From Gammaproteobacteria bacterium (GTDB taxonomy: Bacteria > Pseudomonadota > Gammaproteobacteria > Arenicellales > DRJH01): a stretch of DNA of 11,056 nucleotides. The DNA lies in the NCBI GenBank assembly GCA_011052285.1, contig DRJH01000024.1, positions 1 through 11,056 of the forward strand. Reading direction: 5' to 3'. The position numbers and the translations under genes are program-made. Below the pieces are notes generated by a model that was given only the letters and a program-made list of their open reading frames with translations, had not been told where the DNA came from and made no database searches. Positions 6,466-11,056 of this stretch are shown one piece after another (positions within the stretch are counted from its first letter, which is position 1; each line of letters opens with the position of its first letter).

Positions 6466-6633
6466 CCTACCTCTCCTTTTACCAGAGCCTGTTGTGATCG
6501 TCTCTCATCCTGTTGGGACCGAGCCCACAACTCCCAGGGGCATCGTGATCAAAGGCCTCCTGGCAGCATGAATAGTACAGTATATTCCGCCTAGGAGCCT
6601 GTCCGAGAATAGCCAGTCGAAATCAGCCATCCG
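6466..6633 (-). other. Gap between the sensor kinase and the regulator gene
   Basis: This 168-base stretch contains one copy of the repeat found at the left edge of the window (6591-6612), a dyad GAATA-N8-TATTC (6570-6587) and the regulator ribosome binding site (6473-6478). On the minus strand, TATACT (complement of 6579-6584) could be a -10 element for a regulator promoter, but I find no convincing -35 at the right distance. I see no open reading frame with support here. Confidence 0.4.
6591..6612 (+). repeat. Second copy of the dispersed repeat (single arm)
   Basis: This 22-base stretch starts CTAG, contains the core CTGTCCGAGAATAG (6599-6612), and matches the reverse complement of 53-75 with one mismatch and one missing base. 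Unlike the left-edge copy, it has no inverted partner nearby, so it is a lone arm. It lies 21 bases beyond the stop of the sensor kinase gene. Terminal inverted repeats of small transposable elements or REP-like sequences would give this pattern, but no transposase is present in the window. Confidence 0.65.
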
Positions 6634-7755
6634 TCACACTCTGTCCACCTCATAGGTTAAGGGTAACCGAAGTCTAACATGGTACTCCCCACCCTCCTCC
6701 CCCGACTCTTCTCCGGCCTGCATCGTAGCCTGTCCATGGAAGTGGCGCTGCAGGCGAAGTCGGACATTCCGCAAAGCAATTTTATGGCCTTGGTGTGCGC
6801 TGTTGTGTTGCCGGGAAGGCAACGGGTTGCTGATATGAATAAGCAGATTCTGTCCTTCACCACAGATCGAAATCCGCACAATGCCACCCTCCTGACTGGG
6901 CTCAATACCATGATAAACCGCATTTTCCAATAATGGTTGCAGGGTTAATGAGGGAATTAAGGCCTCTTCAGGTACCTCGGTCAACTGCCACTCAAGCCGC
7001 AAACGATCACCCAGGCGCAATGTCTCGATATCCAGATATTGGCGTAACAACTGGATTTCCGAAGCCAACGGCACCAGTGTCCGGGCATCAGCCAGCATGG
7101 TGCGGAACACGTCGGCTAAGTCCTCCAAAGCCTTTTCTGCCAGGGTCGGGTCAATAGTAATCAAGCTGGCGATACCGTTCATGCTATTAAAAATAAAATG
7201 CGGTCGAATTCGTGATTGCAGGGCCTGCAATTCAAAAGTCTGCTTCGATTTCATTTCCATCCGTACCCGGTGGGCGAGTACGATATAACGCAGGGCAATG
7301 AGATAGATCAAGCTACTGATGGTCATGGTTTTCAGAACAAAGCTGTGCTGCCAGGACGGTTGGACAACAGGGATCCAGTGCATACTGTAGAAAAACAGAA
7401 ACAGGCCTTCGGTTACCAGGTAGGTCATCACCAGTAAGGCACAGAATATGACCACCGAACCGGTACGTGCTGGCAATTTACGCAGTACTGAAGCCAGCAG
7501 TTTCATACTGAAGATCCCTGCCAGCGCCAGCACCTGACAAAACGAGGAAATGGCCACAAACTCATTCCAAACTTGTGAAGACCACTCGCTATAACGGCTT
7601 AACTCAACAACAATCGCCACCCCCTCAGCAAGCAGCAAGATCTGGATCGTGACATCGGAGCGCCCCAGGTTGGGCATGTAATCTTCCAGGGTATCACTCT
7701 GTGCTCCATCAGAGCGCTTGATAGCTCGTACAGTGCTGCGATCAGGTGACCCCAT
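6634..7755 (-). CDS. algZ: AlgZ/FimS-type membrane sensor histidine kinase
   Basis: Inner-membrane sensor of 373 residues in the LytS/AlgZ (His_kinase plus HATPase) group and the probable partner of the LytTR regulator next to it. The N-terminal half has about four hydrophobic segments (roughly 35-52, 66-90, 99-123, 141-163) and no large periplasmic sensor domain. The phospho-accepting region is LQSRIRPHFIFNSMNGI with His186. The ATPase domain shows LQPLLENAVYHGI (N-box, Asn278) and the modified glycine box GHKIALRNVRLRLQ. The motif DYMPNLGRSD just before the first membrane segment resembles the AlgZ N-terminus; the 25 or so residues ahead of it are an extension. The ATG at 7755 shares one base with the yejF stop (TAATG) and has GGAG 8 bases upstream, supporting translational coupling to yejF. 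Its signal is unknown. The symbol reflects likely orthology only. Confidence 0.87.
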   Translation of the reverse strand: MGSPDRSTVRAIKRSDGAQSDTLEDYMPNLGRSDVTIQILLLAEGVAIVVELSRYSEWSSQVWNEFVAISSFCQVLALAGIFSMKLLASVLRKLPARTGSVVIFCALLVMTYLVTEGLFLFFYSMHWIPVVQPSWQHSFVLKTMTISSLIYLIALRYIVLAHRVRMEMKSKQTFELQALQSRIRPHFIFNSMNGIASLITIDPTLAEKALEDLADVFRTMLADARTLVPLASEIQLLRQYLDIETLRLGDRLRLEWQLTEVPEEALIPSLTLQPLLENAVYHGIEPSQEGGIVRISICGEGQNLLIHISNPLPSRQHNSAHQGHKIALRNVRLRLQRHFHGQATMQAGEESGEEGGEYHVRLRLPLTYEVDRV

Positions 7756-9386
7756 TATGCCGACTCCGCTGCGGTTTGATGGTGCAGTGCTGCTTGCAAC
7801 AAGGAGCGGGTGTAGGGATGCTGCGGACTGGCAAAAATTGCCCTGGCATCACCCTGCTCGACAACCTCTCCACGTAACATAACCAGCAGAAAATGGCTGA
7901 TCGAACGCACCAACTTGAGATCATGACTGATAAAAATATAGGCCAGTCCATAGTCGCGCTGCAGTTGCTTAAGAAGCCCAAGTATCTGTGCCTGTACCGA
8001 GCGATCAAGTGCCGAAGTCGGCTCATCAAGCACCATCAGTGCCGGTTTGAGCACCAGCGCACGGGCGATAGCAATACGTTGGCGCTGCCCGCCGGAAAAT
8101 TCGTGTGGATAGCGATGGCGAATCGCCGGATCCATATCCACATCTTCCAACACTTGAATGACCCGCTGTTCGCACTCGTTGGCATCAGCAGCCAAGCCAT
8201 GGGCCAGTAAGCCTTCTTCGATGATACGTTGTATCGACATCCTGGGATTAAGACTGCCGAAAGGATCCTGAAATACGATTTGCATTTTCTGGCGCAGGCT
8301 GCGCAGGGCCTTGCCCGGTTGCGTATCAATCGAACAACCATCGAACAGAATATTGCCGCGACTTTCCAGCAAGCGTAGGACTGCCAAAGCCAAGGTGGTT
8401 TTTCCGGAGCCTGACTCACCTACGACACCGAGCGTATGGCCGCTGCACAGGCTGAAGCTTGCGCCGTTGACTGCCTTGATATAACGTACCGTACGGCGCC
8501 ACAAACCTCGCTTGACCGGAAACCAGACCCGTAGATCCTTGACCTCAAGCAGTAACGGAGCGTCTGCAGCAGCCGCCACGGCCTCACCACCCGGTTCTGC
8601 ATTCAGCAATGTCCGGGTATACGTATGCTCAGGATTTCGGAACAATTCGGCAGTCGGTTTGTGCTCAACAATCTGCCCCTCCTGCATGACGTAAACCCGA
8701 TCCGAGACCCGCTCGACAATACCCAGATCGTGGGTGATCAATAAAATAGCCATCTGAAAACGCTGCTGCAGCGATTGTAATAATTCCAGAATCTGTGCCT
8801 GTACGGTCACATCGAGTGCCGTTGTCGGCTCATCGGCAATCAGGATATCCGGTTCGTTGGCCAGTGCCATAGCGATCATGATGCGTTGCCGCTGACCACC
8901 GGAAAGCTGGTGTGGATAGGTTTGCAAACGTTGCTCCGGGTCCTCAATCCCAACCAGGTCAAGTAACTCCAGGATCCGTTGCCGACTTTTTTCCCGACTA
9001 TACCCCTTGTGCAGCAGCAGAGTTTCACCAATTTGCTTTTCCACCACGTGCAGCGGATTCAGAGAAGTCATCGGCTCCTGAAAAATCATGCTAATGCGGT
9101 CACCGCGGATTTTCTGCAGCACAGCGGGTGGTGCGGCCATTATCTCATCGCCATCAAAAACAATGCTACCACCCGGATGACTGGCGGCAGGATAGGGCAG
9201 TAATTGCAATACCGACAGTGCTGTCACCGATTTACCGGAGCCTGATTCACCGACCAAAGCAACCGTTTCATTGCGATTAAGACACAGACTAACATCGCGG
9301 ACCGCATCAACCGGCTGGGGCTGCCCCGTAAAACGCACCGAAAGATGGTCGACTACAAGTAGTGGCGTTTCCAAGGTATCGATCAC
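7755..9386 (-). CDS. yejF: YejF, peptide ABC transporter duplicated ATP-binding protein
   Basis: Cytoplasmic ATPase of the YejABEF peptide importer, with two ABC modules in one 543-residue chain (E. coli YejF 529). Module 1: Walker A GESGSGKS (46-53), signature LSGGQRQR (161-168), Walker B ILIADEP (Asp185, Glu186), switch His219. Module 2: Walker A GESGSGKT (323-330), signature FSGGQRQR (430-437), Walker B LMVLDEP (Asp454, Glu455), switch His489. Both modules end with the oligopeptide-transporter pattern (HTYTRTLL and HPYTRSLL). All key residues are intact, so both sites look able to hydrolyse ATP. The start is GTG at 9386, three bases after the yejE stop, with a weak ribosome binding site. 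Its stop overlaps the kinase start by one base. In E. coli Yej imports oligopeptides and is the entry route for microcin C. Confidence 0.93.
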   Translation of the reverse strand: MIDTLETPLLVVDHLSVRFTGQPQPVDAVRDVSLCLNRNETVALVGESGSGKSVTALSVLQLLPYPAASHPGGSIVFDGDEIMAAPPAVLQKIRGDRISMIFQEPMTSLNPLHVVEKQIGETLLLHKGYSREKSRQRILELLDLVGIEDPEQRLQTYPHQLSGGQRQRIMIAMALANEPDILIADEPTTALDVTVQAQILELLQSLQQRFQMAILLITHDLGIVERVSDRVYVMQEGQIVEHKPTAELFRNPEHTYTRTLLNAEPGGEAVAAAADAPLLLEVKDLRVWFPVKRGLWRRTVRYIKAVNGASFSLCSGHTLGVVGESGSGKTTLALAVLRLLESRGNILFDGCSIDTQPGKALRSLRQKMQIVFQDPFGSLNPRMSIQRIIEEGLLAHGLAADANECEQRVIQVLEDVDMDPAIRHRYPHEFSGGQRQRIAIARALVLKPALMVLDEPTSALDRSVQAQILGLLKQLQRDYGLAYIFISHDLKLVRSISHFLLVMLRGEVVEQGDARAIFASPQHPYTRSLLQAALHHQTAAESA

Positions 9387-9389
9387 AGT

Positions 9390-10448
9390 TCAGCCCAGAT
9401 GTTTGCGCGGGTCAAAAGCATCACGAACGGCTTCACCAACAAAAATTAGCAGACTCAACATCACGGCTATAGAGAAAAAACCGGTCAACCCAAGCCAGGG
9501 GGCCTGCAGATTGGCCTTGCCCTGGGCCAGTAACTCGCCCAAAGAGGCGGAACCTGGCGGCAGGCCAATGCCAAGAAAATCCAGTGAGGTCAACACCGTC
9601 ACCGATCCGGCCAAGGTAAAAGGTAAAAAAGTCAGGGTGGCGACCACTGCATTGGGCAGCACATGACGGAACATAATGGTGCGGTCGATGACTCCCAGCG
9701 CACGCGCCGCCCGCACATAATCAAGATTACGGGCACGCAAAAACTCGGCCCGTACCACGCCGACGAAACCCATCCAGGAAAACAGCAGCATCAAGCCCAA
9801 TAACCACCAGAAATTGGGCTCCACCACACTGGCCAGAATAATCAACAGATACAGTGTCGGCATCCCTGACCAGACCTCGATAAAACGCTGAAAAATCAGA
9901 TCCACCCAACCACCGAAATAACCCTGCACGGCACCAGCGGCGACACCGATCACGGCTGAGAAAAGGGTGAGAATAAAACCGAACAACACCGAAATTCGAA
10001 AACCATAAATGAGTCGCGCCACCACATCACGCGCCTGATCATCAGTGCCCAGCCAGTGACTGGCATCCGGCGGCGAAGGGGCGGGAACCGGCAGGTCCCA
10101 AACGACAGTACGGTAGTTGTAACGTACCAATGGCCACAGCATCCAACCCTTGGCCTGGATTAACTTCACAACGTATGGGTCCCGATAATCAGCCTCGGTC
10201 TTAAATTGCCCTCCGAAACGTGTTTCCGGATAGGCCCGGAACACCGGGCTATACATCTGACCGGAGAAGTAAACCAGCACCGGTTTATCGTTAGCAATCA
10301 GTTCAGCCCCCATGGTCAACACCAACAGCAGCAGAAAAATCCACAATGACCACCAGCCTCGACGATTGCTGCGAAATGCCGCCCAACGCCGCCGGGTCAA
10401 GGGACTCAAGACGAACCGGGAGTGAGTGATGGTGTCAATATCAGACAT
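9390..10448 (-). CDS. yejE: YejE, peptide ABC transporter permease
   Basis: Inner-membrane permease (OppC/DppC type) of the Yej peptide importer. I choose ATG 10448, which gives 352 residues. A further upstream ATG at 10499 would add 17 residues that fall entirely within the yejB coding end and have no counterpart in E. coli YejE. The N-terminal segment FRSNRRGWWSLWIFLLLLVL is the typical OppC_N membrane anchor. A periplasmic loop follows with ANDKPVLV and HWLGTDDQARDVVARLIYG (131-149), then membrane segments from about 152 to 338. The EAA-like ATPase-docking loop is VRAARALGVIDRTIMFRHVL (245-264). The C-terminus GEAVRDAFDP is the family signature. The chosen start overlaps the yejB stop in ATGTCTGA, consistent with coupled translation. 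Confidence 0.93.
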   Translation of the reverse strand: MSDIDTITHSRFVLSPLTRRRWAAFRSNRRGWWSLWIFLLLLVLTMGAELIANDKPVLVYFSGQMYSPVFRAYPETRFGGQFKTEADYRDPYVVKLIQAKGWMLWPLVRYNYRTVVWDLPVPAPSPPDASHWLGTDDQARDVVARLIYGFRISVLFGFILTLFSAVIGVAAGAVQGYFGGWVDLIFQRFIEVWSGMPTLYLLIILASVVEPNFWWLLGLMLLFSWMGFVGVVRAEFLRARNLDYVRAARALGVIDRTIMFRHVLPNAVVATLTFLPFTLAGSVTVLTSLDFLGIGLPPGSASLGELLAQGKANLQAPWLGLTGFFSIAVMLSLLIFVGEAVRDAFDPRKHLG

Positions 10449-11056
10449 CACGACTCTCGAAGTCGATACGTGGGTCAACCAGCATGTAGGTGATATCACT
10501 CAACAAATTCATCAATAAACCCAGCAGGGAGAAAAAATACAGGGTTCCAAACATGACCGGATAATCGCGGCTAAAAGCGGCCTCGAAGCCGAGCAGGCCA
10601 AGCCCATCGAGGGAAAAAATAATTTCTATCAATAAAGACCCGGTGAACAAAATACCGATGAAGGCACCCGGAAAACCGGCAATTACGATCAGCATGGCAT
10701 TACGGAATACATGGCCATACATCACCCGCCGTTCACTGAGCCCCTTGGCACGGGCGGTCAGCACATATTGCTGGTGAATCTGGTCGAGAAAGGAATTCTT
10801 GGTCAGCATGGTCAAGGTAGCAAAGCCACCAATAGTCATCGCCGTGATCGGCAGTACCAGATGCCAGAAATAGTCCAGAATCCGGTCCGGCCAGCTCAAC
10901 TGAGCCCAATTTTCCGAAACCAGCCCGGCCAATGGAAACCAGTCGAGATAGTTGCCGCCAGCAAAAATGACCAGCAGGAACACTGCGAACAAAAAGCTGG
11001 GGATGGCGGTTCCAACCACCACTGCGACACTGCTCCAGATATCGAAGCGGCTACCA
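10441..11056 (-). CDS. yejB: YejB, peptide ABC transporter permease (partial, 5' end outside the window)
   Basis: C-terminal part (about 204 residues) of the OppB/DppB-type permease that pairs with YejE. The frame stays open to the window edge. Upstream of the internal GTG at 11022 it still encodes FDIWSSVAVVVGTAIPSFLF, which matches the interior of E. coli YejB, so that GTG is not the true start. Visible parts are IPSFLFAVFLLVIFAGG, GGFATLTMLTKNSFLDQI, the EAA-like loop YVLTARAKGLSERRVMYGHV, and the C-terminus DYPVMFGTLYFFSLLGLL followed by VDPRIDFESR. The stop overlaps the start of yejE. By analogy with E. coli, the binding-protein gene yejA may lie upstream, beyond the right edge. Confidence 0.92.
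   Translation of the reverse strand, partial: GSRFDIWSSVAVVVGTAIPSFLFAVFLLVIFAGGNYLDWFPLAGLVSENWAQLSWPDRILDYFWHLVLPITAMTIGGFATLTMLTKNSFLDQIHQQYVLTARAKGLSERRVMYGHVFRNAMLIVIAGFPGAFIGILFTGSLLIEIIFSLDGLGLLGFEAAFSRDYPVMFGTLYFFSLLGLLMNLLSDITYMLVDPRIDFESRDV

Noticed and set aside
6570..6587. LexA-type SOS box near the TACTGTA-like sequence in the kinase-regulator gap
   Set aside because: The CTGT half is present on the minus strand, but no ACAG lies at the required 8-base distance. Only a 5-base dyad with an unrelated layout remains.
10446..10499. Upstream ATG at 10499 as the yejE start
   Set aside because: The extra 17 residues lie inside the end of yejB and have no counterpart in E. coli YejE. 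The ATG at 10448 forms the usual short overlap with the yejB stop.
10441..11022. YejB beginning at the internal GTG 11022
   Set aside because: The frame is open to the window edge, and the codons upstream of 11022 still encode residues matching the middle of YejB, so the gene is cut by the window rather than short.
1..11056. CRISPR array, tRNA, prophage or transposase
   Set aside because: No regularly spaced repeats, no cloverleaf-like sequence and no mobile-element protein motifs were found. Nearly all sequence is accounted for by recognised chromosomal genes.

Overview
The window looks like chromosomal DNA of a non-enteric gammaproteobacterium. The phosphate-regulated glycerol-3-phosphate importer (Ugp) and the YejBEF peptide importer closely resemble the enteric proteins, while the AlgZ/AlgR-type two-component pair is typical of Pseudomonas and related gammaproteobacteria. 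The genus cannot be fixed from the sequence. Every long gene belongs to a recognised family. I see no phage, plasmid, CRISPR, toxin or transposase gene, and no convincing undescribed multi-gene system.

Left part, plus strand (1-1260): a hairpin-forming repeat, then 5-formyltetrahydrofolate cyclo-ligase (96-704, GTG start) and an EVE-domain protein (708-1184) as a tight two-gene unit. It is closed by a very strong hairpin with A/T runs on both sides (1195-1260) that can act as a terminator in both directions.

Middle, plus strand (1261-5700): a complete ugpB-ugpA-ugpE-ugpC operon. A well-formed Pho box lies exactly 10 bp upstream of a -10 element, about 190 bases before ugpB, so the importer is probably induced by phosphate starvation through PhoB. 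UgpB captures sn-glycerol-3-phosphate in the periplasm, UgpA and UgpE form the membrane channel, and UgpC hydrolyses ATP. A perfect hairpin between ugpB and ugpA probably gives the binding protein more transcript than the membrane genes. ugpQ, which follows ugpC in E. coli, is absent here.

Right part, minus strand (5734-11056, reading leftwards from the right edge): yejB (5' part outside the window), yejE, yejF, an AlgZ-type sensor kinase and an AlgR-type LytTR response regulator. yejB, yejE, yejF and the kinase overlap or lie within 3 bases of each other, and the yejF stop and kinase start share a base (TAATG). The peptide importer and the two-component system therefore look co-transcribed and translationally coupled. 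The regulator lies 168 bases further on with its own strong ribosome binding site, and a second copy of the repeat seen at the left edge sits in that gap. The ugp operon and the regulator converge with only 33 bases between them.

The items most worth a second look are the yej-algZ coupling, the Pho-box promoter of ugp, and the repeat shared by 15-75 and 6591-6612.
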